This document shows, in pieces, positions 1-8,845 of a stretch of DNA of 9,338 bases. The notes under the pieces are model-generated. The model was not told where the DNA came from. It saw only the letters and a list, made by a program, of their open reading frames with translations, and searched no databases. Every line of letters starts with the position of its first letter. Within the stretch, counting starts at the first letter, position 1. This DNA comes from Chloroflexota bacterium. GTDB lineage: Bacteria > Chloroflexota > Anaerolineae > 4572-78. Both the position numbers and the translations under genes were made by a program. The stretch spans positions 1 to 9,338 of the forward strand of contig JAJRSQ010000005.1 in the NCBI GenBank assembly GCA_024278725.1, given 5' to 3'.

Positions 1-2118
<2,118 letters not shown>

Positions 2119-2121
2119 AGT

Positions 2122-2988
2122 TTATCTCCCTACCAGGGGTTTACGCACCCCGTTTAATCGTTTTATCCAAATGAGTTGACTCAGCCCAAGGAATACGAGC
2201 GTCCCCAAAATGCCGAGGATGAAAAATCCGGTGCTGCTGATGGGCTTTTGAGTGGTTCGGTCGGCTTGGCTGAAGAAGGCGTGTAAATCAGCCACTTCAT
2301 CATCCGTGAGCGGTTTTTTGCTGAAAACGCCCTGCATGGTGGGGAAGGGCAATCCTTTCAACGACGCGCTCAATCCGGCATCGCCGAAACGCCCGTACAC
2401 GTGGGTGAGGTTGGGTCCGAGCGTGCCGCCGCCCAATCCGCGGACGGTGTCAACCGAGTGACATGAGATGCAGGCGGGTCCGCCGTTTGCCAGGGCGCGT
2501 TCTCCAATGAACAGTTGACTGCCGGCATCCGGGTCTCCCGGCGGCTGGCTGATCACTTCGGGCTGGGCGGCTGCCGGTTCGACGGTGACGGCGCCACCGT
2601 CCTGCGCTTGCATGTATGCAATCAGGTCGGCAACTTCCGCATCGGTCAATCCCAAATTCGGCATGGGAATATTGTTGAATTCCTTCAGCAATTCGATGGC
2701 GATGGGGTCGCCGTCTGCCAGCATTTTGTCCGGGGCTGAGAGCCAGCGGGTGAGCCAGTCTACATCGCGCAGATTGGTCACGCCGCTCAAGTCCGGTCCC
2801 ACCAATGTCCCGCCGCCGATGGTGTGACATGCGGCGCACTTTTGTTGAAATATGGCTTCTCCGCCTTGTTGCCGGGGGGGAGCCGCACCAACGCCAACAA
2901 CGAACACAGCCAGAATGATGGCGGTTAAGCAGAAGACCGCTATCCATTTTCTGACCATTAATGTGGATACAACAGTTGTGCCAGTCAT
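2122..2988 (-). CDS. Membrane-anchored di-haem cytochrome c (NarC-like)
   Basis: A 288-residue protein with two class-I cytochrome c domains, probably exporting or accepting electrons on the outer face of the membrane. Haem 1 is bound at CAACH (C51, C54, H55), with likely axial Met109 in IPMPNLGL. Haem 2 is bound at CISCH (C173, C176, H177), with likely axial Met218. The N-terminal hydrophobic stretch (about 14-36) is a signal peptide or anchor. A second hydrophobic helix lies near residues 253-274, followed by a basic tail, so the haem domains face outward and are tethered at the C terminus. A Pro/Ala/Gln-rich linker (about 132-155) joins the two domains. The start at 2988 has a strong GGAGGAAA ribosome site; Met11 is a weaker alternative. 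Only three bases separate its stop from narG. A di-haem cytochrome gene before narG resembles Thermus narC, where it works with the nitrate reductase electron chain; the function here is inferred from that order. Confidence 0.88.
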   Translation of the reverse strand: MTGTTVVSTLMVRKWIAVFCLTAIILAVFVVGVGAAPPRQQGGEAIFQQKCAACHTIGGGTLVGPDLSGVTNLRDVDWLTRWLSAPDKMLADGDPIAIELLKEFNNIPMPNLGLTDAEVADLIAYMQAQDGGAVTVEPAAAQPEVISQPPGDPDAGSQLFIGERALANGGPACISCHSVDTVRGLGGGTLGPNLTHVYGRFGDAGLSASLKGLPFPTMQGVFSKKPLTDDEVADLHAFFSQADRTTQKPISSTGFFILGILGTLVFLGLSQLIWIKRLNGVRKPLVGR

Positions 2989-3006
2989 AGGCTATTTCCT
3001 CCAAGG

Positions 3007-3375
3007 TTATAGATTTGAATGATGGTCTGCGTGCGGTGAATCGGGTAGTGTTGCTAATATATCCAGTAAATTTGATAGGCTTGCGTGAACTTGCTGACTG
3101 GTGATGACTTGTACGGTGTTGGTGCTGAGCGATACATACAAGATGGGCAAGCCGGGGTAATCGGACAGGAGACGAATGAAATCGCCCTGCCCGGATTCGT
3201 ACTCATGGTTGGCGACAATGAGCACGTCAATGGCATGCGTTTTCAAAAAGGAGAGACTCTCTTCAATGCTGAGCGCATGTCCTGTCACGGATACGCTATC
3301 CGCTTTGGTCAGCAATTGTTTCAATGTCTCTGCAAATAATGAACTTCCAATAATGAACGCTCGATGTTCACGCAT
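3007..3375 (-). CDS. Degenerate receiver-domain protein (pseudo-response regulator) leading the nar operon
   Basis: A 122-residue stand-alone protein with the alpha/beta pattern of a CheY-like receiver: hydrophobic strands FIIGSS (7-12), DVLIVA (50-55) and LPILYVS (76-82), but no DNA-binding domain. The usual acidic pair after strand 1 is replaced by GSS. The residue in the phospho-acceptor position, five after D50, is Ala55, and the conserved switch lysine is not evident. It therefore probably cannot be phosphorylated in the usual way. The C terminus is polar and His-rich (HADHH). It is the first gene of the nar unit, 18 bases before the cytochrome gene, and has no clear Shine-Dalgarno site, which may mean low or leaderless translation. 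A role as a protein-protein regulator or chaperone-like partner is possible but not shown. The receiver fold is inferred from the pattern only. Confidence 0.7.
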   Translation of the reverse strand: MREHRAFIIGSSLFAETLKQLLTKADSVSVTGHALSIEESLSFLKTHAIDVLIVANHEYESGQGDFIRLLSDYPGLPILYVSLSTNTVQVITSQQVHASLSNLLDILATLPDSPHADHHSNL

Positions 3376-3384
3376 AGTTACCGG

Positions 3385-3401
3385 TCACAATTAGGGTGTG
3401 A
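3385..3401. promoter_or_regulatory. Inverted repeat TCACA-N7-TGTGA before the nar operon
   Basis: Perfect five-base arms, TCACA at 3385-3389 and TGTGA at 3397-3401, centred 18 bases upstream of the start codon of the pseudo-receiver gene. The half-sites are those of CRP-type operators but in the reversed order, so this is not a standard CRP site. It could be an operator or a small mRNA hairpin near the translation start. Short arms mean chance occurrence is possible. Confidence 0.35.
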
Positions 3402-3410
3402 GTTGCAGAA

Positions 3411-3422
3411 TGATGAAAATCA
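3411..3422. promoter_or_regulatory. FNR-like box TGAT-N4-ATCA
   Basis: TGAT and ATCA separated by four bases match the inner bases of the FNR/DNR consensus TTGAT-N4-ATCAA, with the outermost base of each arm missing. It lies 36-47 bases upstream of the first start codon of the nar unit, a plausible place for an oxygen- or NO-responsive CRP/FNR-family activator if transcription begins close to that start codon. No such regulator is encoded in the window, so this remains a candidate. Confidence 0.35.
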
Positions 3423-3529
3423 CCATTCCAAGCGAAGTGAGTCTCTATTGTTAAAAATGATACAACAAAGAAAGGGGAAAGAATATCACTCGATTGTTGC
3501 ACCGAGAGTGAAAAAAGAGGGATGAAAAT

Positions 3530-3567
3530 ATACGGCGAAGGGGGGAAGAATTAGGTCTTCGGCGTAT
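3530..3567 (-). terminator. Possible terminator after the two-component operon
   Basis: Read on the minus strand, ATACGCCGAAG (3567-3557) pairs with CTTCGCCGTAT (3540-3530) over 5 + 5 base pairs with one central C-C mismatch and a 16-base loop. The following ATTTTC is a weak T tract. It begins 15 bases after the response-regulator stop codon, where a terminator is expected. The long loop and poor T run lower confidence. Confidence 0.45.
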
Positions 3568-3581
3568 TTACAGTGTGGAGA

Positions 3582-4256
3582 CTACTTTTCGGGGATTAAT
3601 CCATGCTGGTGGGCAACACGGACGGCGTGCCAGCGGCTGGTGACCTGCAATTTGCTCAGGATATTTCTGACGTGGGTTTTTACCGTGTGCAGGCTGATGG
3701 TCAATTCGGTGGCAATTTCTTTATCGGTTGCACCGGCGGCGATGAGCTTGAGGACATCTGTTTCGCGGAAGGTTAAATTGTATGAAGCGGCATCCGTATT
3801 AGGGAGGGGGCGGCGTTGGGCTGAAATGCGCGAAAATTCGTGCATCAGGCGGGTGGTCAATTTGGGGGCGAGGGTCGCTTCGCCGTTGATGGCGGCGCGG
3901 ATGCCCTGTAAAAAATCAGCCGAGTTGCCGCTTTTGAGCAAATAGCCATCCGCGCCCGATTTGATGGCTTCAAACAGCTCTTCCCCTTCGTCATGCACGG
4001 TTAAAATCACGATGATGGGCTGGGCGATGCCGGGCGTTTCCCGGATGAGCCGCGTCGCTTCCAAGCCGGTACACACCGGCATGCTGATGTCCATCACCAG
4101 CAAGGTCGGCTGTAAATCACGCACCATGGTGAGCGCTTCCAGCCCGTCCCCGGCTTGCCCCACCACTTTCATATCCGGTTGCGCGTTAATCAGCCCGGCT
4201 AAACCTTCTCTGAAAAGTTCGTGGTCGTCTGCCAATAGGATGGAAATTTCTACCAT
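3582..4256 (-). CDS. NarL/FixJ-family response regulator
   Basis: A 224-residue DNA-binding response regulator, partner of the kinase encoded just upstream. The receiver domain (about 4-120) has the acidic pair D10/D11, phospho-acceptor D56 in LLVMDISMP, switch T86 and conserved K108 in LLKSG. The C-terminal LuxR-type helix-turn-helix (about 160-220) starts with LTFRETDVLKLIAAG and carries the recognition region ISLHTVKTHVRNIL. Length and layout are normal for the NarL family. The start lies 12 bases after the kinase stop, so the two are almost surely co-transcribed; the ribosome site is weak (AGGCG), suggesting coupling. Being next to narG, it probably activates or tunes the nar operon in response to nitrate or nitrite. 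That target is inferred; the family assignment is clear. Confidence 0.93.
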   Translation of the reverse strand: MVEISILLADDHELFREGLAGLINAQPDMKVVGQAGDGLEALTMVRDLQPTLLVMDISMPVCTGLEATRLIRETPGIAQPIIVILTVHDEGEELFEAIKSGADGYLLKSGNSADFLQGIRAAINGEATLAPKLTTRLMHEFSRISAQRRPLPNTDAASYNLTFRETDVLKLIAAGATDKEIATELTISLHTVKTHVRNILSKLQVTSRWHAVRVAHQHGLIPEK

Positions 4257-4268
4257 AGCGTTTTTCGC

Positions 4269-6203
4269 CTAGCGTGAGTTTTTGCCCGCGGTCACTAACG
4301 GGAGGGTTGCGGTGATGGTTGTTCCCTCTCCCGGCGCCGATTGCACGGTTAAGTGTCCGCCGCTGCGTTTGGCGCGGGTGTGCATAATCATCAATCCTAA
4401 ATGATTTTCGGTGCCGGCGTGCGTTGTGTCAAATCCAACACCATCATCTTGAATGGAAACAGAAACCGATGTGTCGTTGCGCGCCACCGTGATGTGGACA
4501 TGAGATGCGTTGGCATGGCGGCGGATGTTCGCCAACGCTTCTTTGATGATGTGGAGCGCTTGCGTCTGCACCGTGCGGGGGAGGGTCAGTGTGTTCGGGC
4601 TGGAATGCGTCAATTGCACGAGGAGTTGCGTGGTGTCGGAAAAATCGGTGATGATGGATTGTATCTTTTGGGTGATGTCACCCGGTGCGGAAAGGGGTTC
4701 ACGCAGCCCGACCAGCGCGGCGCGAACTTGCCCGTATGCCAACTGTATCGCAGATTGCATGGCTCGCAATTCTGCCAGAGTGTCATCGTATTGTGAGTGA
4801 TGCAGTAAATTGGTCACGTGGTCGGTTTTCAGGTTCAGGAAACTTAACGTTTGCGCCAGATTGTCATGCAATTCTGCCGCCAGCCGCTCCCGTTCCGCCA
4901 GTGACGCCGATTGTTCTGCCTGCATCTGTTTCTCTTTCACCAGTTGCGCGTTGGTGATGGCAATTGCCGCCGAGTTCGCCAGTAATGACAACGCGCGCGA
5001 GTGGTCTGAGTTGACGTGAGCCGGTTCACCGGTGACGACACACAGTGCGCCCAGTGTTTTCTCTCCGGCTTTCAACGGTGTTGCCACGCAATAGCCGTCA
5101 ACGTGTTGCATGAAGGTGCAGTTGGCGCACGCCGTATCGGTGCTGACCGTTTTATCTCCGAAGACCACATCGCCGGCTAATCCGTCCTCCGCCGGGTGTT
5201 CCAAATCTTTCGGGGGAATGATGCCGTTGCTGTTGGCAACCAGCCGCAACGTTTTCCCCGCCGGGGTGAGCAAACACAAACTTGCCACGTCGGCTCTGGC
5301 GAGCGATTTGGCGCGGTTGGTCACCGAGGTCAACAAGTGGTCAATATCCAGTTCGGCGACAATTTCCTGACTCAGTTCAAACGCGGTGGCAAGCTCCGAG
5401 GCTTGTTGCGACACCCGTTCCTCCAGCCGTGATTGCGAGGCATGCAATTGCAGCCGCATACGGTCGAGCGTCCGCGCCAGCAATTGAATTTCATCCACCC
5501 CGGCAACCGCCACCGGCGTGTTCAAATCGCCATCGCCGATGCGTTTGGCGGTTTTGCCCAAAATGTGCAGCGGGGCAATTGCTTTTTGGGTGACGGCAAC
5601 GCCGACGGCGAGCAAGAGCAGGGCGCTGAGAAAAAAGACCACTTGAATGCGTTGCAGGTAAAAGACTTTTTGGTTGGAATTATTTTCATATAGCCGCACA
5701 ATTTCATCGGCTTGCTGCAAAAGTACCGGCGAAAGGTTTCTCAGCGCTTCGCTGGCATCGGCAATCGTTTCATCCGGTGTATTCGGGGCGGTGATGGGTT
5801 GGAGCGTTTGGCGGAATAATTGCCACGTGCCCGAAATTTCCTGCAACTGCGTCAGAATCACGGGCGTTTTGGTTGCGGGCAGATACACCGAGGGATAAGG
5901 CGGGTAGGGGACATTCCCCCCCTGAATGAGCGCGGTCAGAGTCGCATCAAACTTGGCGACACTGTTTTGCAGCGAATTGATATGCTCCAGACGCATTGAG
6001 CCGGTATCCCGCTCAATTTCCAGCACATCTTTGGTCATCGATTGAATCAACATACGTTGCCGTCCGGCAAGGTTAATGACCAACGCATCTTGCTTTTGTG
6101 TCTCGATAATCAGATAACTGGCAACCACAGAGGTGGAAACCAGCAGAAAAAACGCCAGAAATATCAACCCAATTCGTTTTTGGAAGGTATTGAATAACTT
6201 CAT
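4269..6203 (-). CDS. NarX-like sensor histidine kinase (sensor-HAMP-GAF-HisKA_3-HATPase)
   Basis: A 644-residue membrane sensor kinase. TM1 is at about 11-33 and TM2 at about 186-204. They enclose a helical periplasmic sensor of the NarX/PilJ type; the segment just after TM1 contains NLAGRQRMLIQS (44-55), equivalent to the P-box nitrate-binding region of NarX. HAMP follows (about 205-257), then a coiled-coil linker and a GAF domain (about 284-419). The HisKA_3 H-box is ERLAAELHDNLAQ with phospho-accepting His446. The ATPase domain has an N box near 551-564 (KEALANIRRHA) and the G1 motif DDGVGF (586-591). The GAF domain carries CANC plus a further Cys ten residues later (C359, C362, C372). I chose ATG 6203 because AAGGAG lies nine bases upstream; an in-frame GTG at 6221 would add six residues but overlap that site. 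Probable nitrate/nitrite sensor for the downstream regulator. Confidence 0.92.
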   Translation of the reverse strand: MKLFNTFQKRIGLIFLAFFLLVSTSVVASYLIIETQKQDALVINLAGRQRMLIQSMTKDVLEIERDTGSMRLEHINSLQNSVAKFDATLTALIQGGNVPYPPYPSVYLPATKTPVILTQLQEISGTWQLFRQTLQPITAPNTPDETIADASEALRNLSPVLLQQADEIVRLYENNSNQKVFYLQRIQVVFFLSALLLLAVGVAVTQKAIAPLHILGKTAKRIGDGDLNTPVAVAGVDEIQLLARTLDRMRLQLHASQSRLEERVSQQASELATAFELSQEIVAELDIDHLLTSVTNRAKSLARADVASLCLLTPAGKTLRLVANSNGIIPPKDLEHPAEDGLAGDVVFGDKTVSTDTACANCTFMQHVDGYCVATPLKAGEKTLGALCVVTGEPAHVNSDHSRALSLLANSAAIAITNAQLVKEKQMQAEQSASLAERERLAAELHDNLAQTLSFLNLKTDHVTNLLHHSQYDDTLAELRAMQSAIQLAYGQVRAALVGLREPLSAPGDITQKIQSIITDFSDTTQLLVQLTHSSPNTLTLPRTVQTQALHIIKEALANIRRHANASHVHITVARNDTSVSVSIQDDGVGFDTTHAGTENHLGLMIMHTRAKRSGGHLTVQSAPGEGTTITATLPLVTAGKNSR

Positions 6204-6218
6204 TCCCGCTCTCTCCTT

Positions 6219-6240
6219 CACAGCTCATAGAGACGCTGTG
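6219..6240 (-). promoter_or_regulatory. Leader hairpin directly before the kinase ribosome site
   Basis: On the minus strand CACAGC (6240-6235) and GCTGTG (6224-6219) form a perfect six-base stem with a ten-base loop. It ends immediately before the AAGGAG that serves the kinase start at 6203, so it could affect access to the ribosome site or mRNA stability. The stem is short; functional importance is inference. Confidence 0.35.
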
Positions 6241-6334
6241 GGCATGCACCCGAGTTCAGCGTGACGGCATAGTGTGGGCGTCGGAAGCTCAGGCTTATCG
6301 CGGTAGGGTGCAAACGGCGTAAATTGTTGTGCCG

Positions 6335-6362
6335 ATTATACCTGTTCCGGGCGGAAAAACAA
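6335..6362 (-). promoter_or_regulatory. Sigma70-type promoter of the two-component operon
   Basis: On the minus strand a perfect TATAAT (6340-6335) lies 16 bases after TTGTTT (6362-6357), a fair -35. Transcription would begin near 6328 and give a leader of about 125 bases before the kinase ATG. The spacer contains a perfect palindrome, TTCCG-N2-CGGAA (6345-6356), well placed for a repressor or a spacer-binding activator. The upstream gene ends only about 70 bases before the -35, and I see no clear terminator between them. Confidence 0.6.
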
Positions 6363-6430
6363 AGATAAAAGGGGGCAATGGGGCGTGCGCGATTTCAGGG
6401 GAGGTGTATGGTTTATGTCGTTTGCCCGCA

Positions 6431-7423
6431 TCATTCCGTGCTGAAGACAAATGTCCACAAATAATCAATCATTTGCGCGGATTGTTCGCGGGTGAACACC
6501 GTGCCGAATCCCGGCATCCCCGTGCCCATACCGCCCCGCCGAAGTTTGCCGTACAGAATATCGCTGCTCGCGCCGAGCATCGTCGTCGGGTCGGCGAAGG
6601 CTGCGGGACCGTCGCCCATGTAACCCTGCTCAATCAGCGTCGCCGCGCCGATGCCATCGCCGTTGCCGGTTGCACCGTGACACGCCGCGCAATTTTTCGC
6701 GTACAGCACCTGCGATTCATCCAACTGCACGGGGTCGGCATCTCCCAGCCACAGCGCCGCCACAACATCCCACGCTTCGGCATCATCTAAATTGATGAGC
6801 AATGCTCGCGCCTCTGCCGGGCTGTGCGACTGCCGCCATTCTGCGGAAAGCACGTCCGGGGGGAGGCTGGATTGAACTTCCGCCAGCAGGGTCTTTCCGC
6901 GCGTCACCGACGGCTTTTCTGCGGGGACGTTCTCGGCGGGGTGGGGGGCATCAATATTAATTTCCTGCGCCGTCAACCGCTCAATAATGGGGTCGGGCGT
7001 GGTGGCGAGGGCATCCCCGAACACATCAATCGCGGCGCGCATACGCCAGTGGGAAGGGCTGCACCACACGTTGCAATAGAGGGTGTACCGTCCCGCTTCC
7101 GGAAACGTAATTTCAATTTCCTTCACCTCGCCGGGTTTGACGATGCCGAAATCCCACCCTTCGCCGGGTCCAATTGCCAGCCCATGAACCACATCGGGCG
7201 AGGAAACCCGCAGGCGGATGGTTTCGCCCGCGTTTACTTCAAATGCCGCCGGCTGGAAACCGCCGTTTTCCGGCGCGGCGGCAACAATATCAATGGTGCG
7301 GATGGTGTTCAGTCGCGGGCGGATGCCAAATTGGTAGCCCAAAATTATCACCGGCACACCAATGACAATGAATATCAGCGCGATGATGGCGCGTTGTTCG
7401 GCGCGGTCGGCAAGAAATTTCAT
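6431..7423 (-). CDS. Membrane-anchored CuA cupredoxin-cytochrome c fusion (COX2/NosZ-like electron transfer protein)
   Basis: A 330-residue periplasmic electron carrier with one N-terminal membrane helix (about 13-32). A cupredoxin domain (about 45-135) carries the full binuclear CuA ligand set: H80, then C117-x3-C121-x3-H125-x2-M128 in CNVWCSPSHWRM, the same spacing as in cytochrome oxidase subunit II and in the CuA domain of nitrous oxide reductase. A linker of roughly 80 residues follows. Then comes a mono-haem cytochrome c domain with CAACH (C245, C248, H249) and likely axial Met303 in GTGMPGFG. Oxidase subunit II normally has two membrane helices and sits beside subunit I; neither is so here. 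ATG 7423 overlaps the stop of the Fe-S gene as ATGA, which is why I prefer it to the GTG-type extension to 7495. The protein probably relays electrons from the neighbouring Fe-S protein, or from quinol, to a copper or haem enzyme. It could instead serve a distant NO reductase or oxidase. Confidence 0.88.
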   Translation of the reverse strand: MKFLADRAEQRAIIALIFIVIGVPVIILGYQFGIRPRLNTIRTIDIVAAAPENGGFQPAAFEVNAGETIRLRVSSPDVVHGLAIGPGEGWDFGIVKPGEVKEIEITFPEAGRYTLYCNVWCSPSHWRMRAAIDVFGDALATTPDPIIERLTAQEINIDAPHPAENVPAEKPSVTRGKTLLAEVQSSLPPDVLSAEWRQSHSPAEARALLINLDDAEAWDVVAALWLGDADPVQLDESQVLYAKNCAACHGATGNGDGIGAATLIEQGYMGDGPAAFADPTTMLGASSDILYGKLRRGGMGTGMPGFGTVFTREQSAQMIDYLWTFVFSTE

Positions 7424-8793
7424 CCGATATATAACCTCAAAAATGTGAATGTGACCGCAGAAAGGAATCCCGCCACGGGGAGCGTGCCCCGCCATGCCAG
7501 ATTATCGGTGGCGGCGCGGCGGCGAATAATGCGGTAGGCGATGATGATAGCATATACCAGCCCTGCCAGCAACAACAGAATTTGCAGCCCGGAAACCATA
7601 TCGGGCAAAACGGGCGTCCACGGGAAACTGCGCGTGCCGAACAAGTCCCATCCCCAGCCGAAGGGGTCGCTGAGGACGGAAAGGGCATAACTGCCGTTCA
7701 CAAAAACGAAACTGAAGCTGAAGGCAATCCAGCCGATGAGACCCATCGGCACCAGGCTGTACGCCACATCCACAAATACTTTTTTCAGGGGAATGTCCAA
7801 GCGGGCGAGCTTGCGGGTGGCGGCGGCAGTGAGCCAGAAGATACCCGGCAGCGCCAGCAAGTTGATGGTGATGAAGGCAACCGCGTACATTGCCCAATGG
7901 GGCAGGGTATCCATATTCGCCCAGTCTTTCACCCAGCCCCACGGACCGAGCAAAACGGCGCTGTAGAGCAGGGCGCACGCCAGCATGATGAGCGCCTTGA
8001 AGGCTTCATCCAGCGAGCGACCTTTTTCAACCAGCAAATCTGCGCCAAAGGGGCGCAGGTTGATGGCGATGTTGTCTTGGGTGCAGGTGGTGAGGCAGGC
8101 GGTGCACATGCCGCAATAGGTGTTGCGCTCCAGTTTGCCGGGGAAAACCAGCCACGGGCAACCGTAGCCCAGTTCATTGCCGGTGACGCAATCTTTGGTT
8201 TTGTGGTCTTTGCAGACCTGCGCGTCTTTCACCCGCAATTCAAGGGTGGATGTGAGCGAATACAGCCCGATAAATCCCCCGACGGGGCAGACATAGCGGC
8301 AAAAGATGCGGTTTTCATACAGGATGCTGAGTATGATGGCGACGAGAATCATCCCCAGCAGAACCCATGCGCTCACCGACGGGCGGGTGAGGATGATGGT
8401 GCTGAAGAGCGCCACCGCCAAAAACCCGAAGTTTTGCATCCAGATGTTGCGGAATTTTCGGGGCCAGCGGCGACGCAGGGTGAACAATTTGCCCGGTCTG
8501 CGCCGAATGAGCGAGCGTCGCTGAAGCCATTCGCCGGGGGCGGGGATGGGGCAGATGGTACACCACAACCGCGCAAAAAAGGGCACCATCACAATCATGA
8601 GCAACGCCCACCAGACAATCCACACGAAAATGATGCCGAAATTGTGGCTGCCGGCGGGCGTGCCGAAAAAGCCGGTGAGAATGGCAATGACGAAAAAGAA
8701 CAGGGTGAAAAGCATCAATACCGGCTGAAAGCCGCGCCACTGCAACATTTTTTTTACCCAGCGATATTGGGTGAGTTCAAAACGGTTTTGCAT
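7420..8793 (-). CDS. Polytopic NosR/NapH-like 4Fe-4S membrane protein
   Basis: A 457-residue integral membrane protein with about eight or nine predicted helices (for example 23-43, 52-74, 122-136, 266-284, 299-325, 342-365, 400-422, 436-455). Two CP motifs at membrane edges are typical of the NapH/NosR/CcoG group: CTICPIPAPGEW (C78, C81) and CRYVCPVGGFIG (C165, C169). Between helices lies a ferredoxin-like loop with C227-x2-C230-x2-C233-x3-C237; C194, C202 and C212 are further likely cluster ligands, consistent with two 4Fe-4S clusters. NosR and NapH relatives pass electrons from quinol or maintain periplasmic reductases. The N-terminal flavin domain of NosR is absent, and the extra C-terminal helices make it larger than NapH. 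It is translationally coupled (ATGA) to the CuA-cytochrome gene, so the two probably form one electron-transfer unit. The ribosome site AAAGG precedes ATG 8793. The exact subfamily is uncertain. Confidence 0.87.
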   Translation of the reverse strand: MQNRFELTQYRWVKKMLQWRGFQPVLMLFTLFFFVIAILTGFFGTPAGSHNFGIIFVWIVWWALLMIVMVPFFARLWCTICPIPAPGEWLQRRSLIRRRPGKLFTLRRRWPRKFRNIWMQNFGFLAVALFSTIILTRPSVSAWVLLGMILVAIILSILYENRIFCRYVCPVGGFIGLYSLTSTLELRVKDAQVCKDHKTKDCVTGNELGYGCPWLVFPGKLERNTYCGMCTACLTTCTQDNIAINLRPFGADLLVEKGRSLDEAFKALIMLACALLYSAVLLGPWGWVKDWANMDTLPHWAMYAVAFITINLLALPGIFWLTAAATRKLARLDIPLKKVFVDVAYSLVPMGLIGWIAFSFSFVFVNGSYALSVLSDPFGWGWDLFGTRSFPWTPVLPDMVSGLQILLLLAGLVYAIIIAYRIIRRRAATDNLAWRGTLPVAGFLSAVTFTFLRLYIG

Positions 8794-8807
8794 CGTGAAA
8801 ACCTTTG

Positions 8808-8837
8808 CGCCCCCACCGAGTCTTTTCGGCGGGGGCG
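8808..8837 (-). promoter_or_regulatory. Strong intercistronic hairpin between the DUF1573 and Fe-S genes
   Basis: On the minus strand CGCCCCCGCCGA and TCGGTGGGGGCG pair over 12 base pairs, all matched with one G-U, around a six-base loop (AAAGAC). It starts nine bases after the DUF1573 stop and ends 14 bases before the Fe-S gene ATG. The bases after it (CAAAGGTTTT) give only a weak T run. It may be a partial terminator that lets some transcription through, or an mRNA-stability element setting different levels for the two genes. Confidence 0.6.
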
Positions 8838-8845
8838 AAGTGGAT

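Larger units (their letters stand above)
3376..3529 (-). promoter_or_regulatory. AT-rich upstream region of the nar operon, likely promoter
   Basis: About 150 bases without a gene between the possible terminator of the two-component operon and the first gene of the nar unit. It is clearly more AT-rich than the flanking coding DNA. A possible weak promoter read on the minus strand is TTAACA (3454-3449) with an 18-base spacer and TGGAAT. A second possible -10 is TAATTG near 3393-3388. Neither is convincing alone. Two inverted repeats within the region are listed separately. Confidence 0.5.

Noticed and set aside
3449..3466. TTGT-N10-ACAA near 3449-3466 as a CRP site
   Set aside because: Spacing fits a CRP-family site but only the outer bases match; the inner GA/TC bases are missing, so it is not supported.
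6431..7495. Longer CuA-cytochrome protein starting at 7495
   Set aside because: The extra 24 residues lie inside the upstream Fe-S gene and place a polar segment before the membrane helix; ATG 7423 in the ATGA overlap is the better start.
8778..8790. CAAAAC-G-GTTTTG palindrome just inside the Fe-S gene
   Set aside because: It encodes the normal N terminus, cannot form a good hairpin with a one-base centre, and is short enough to be chance.
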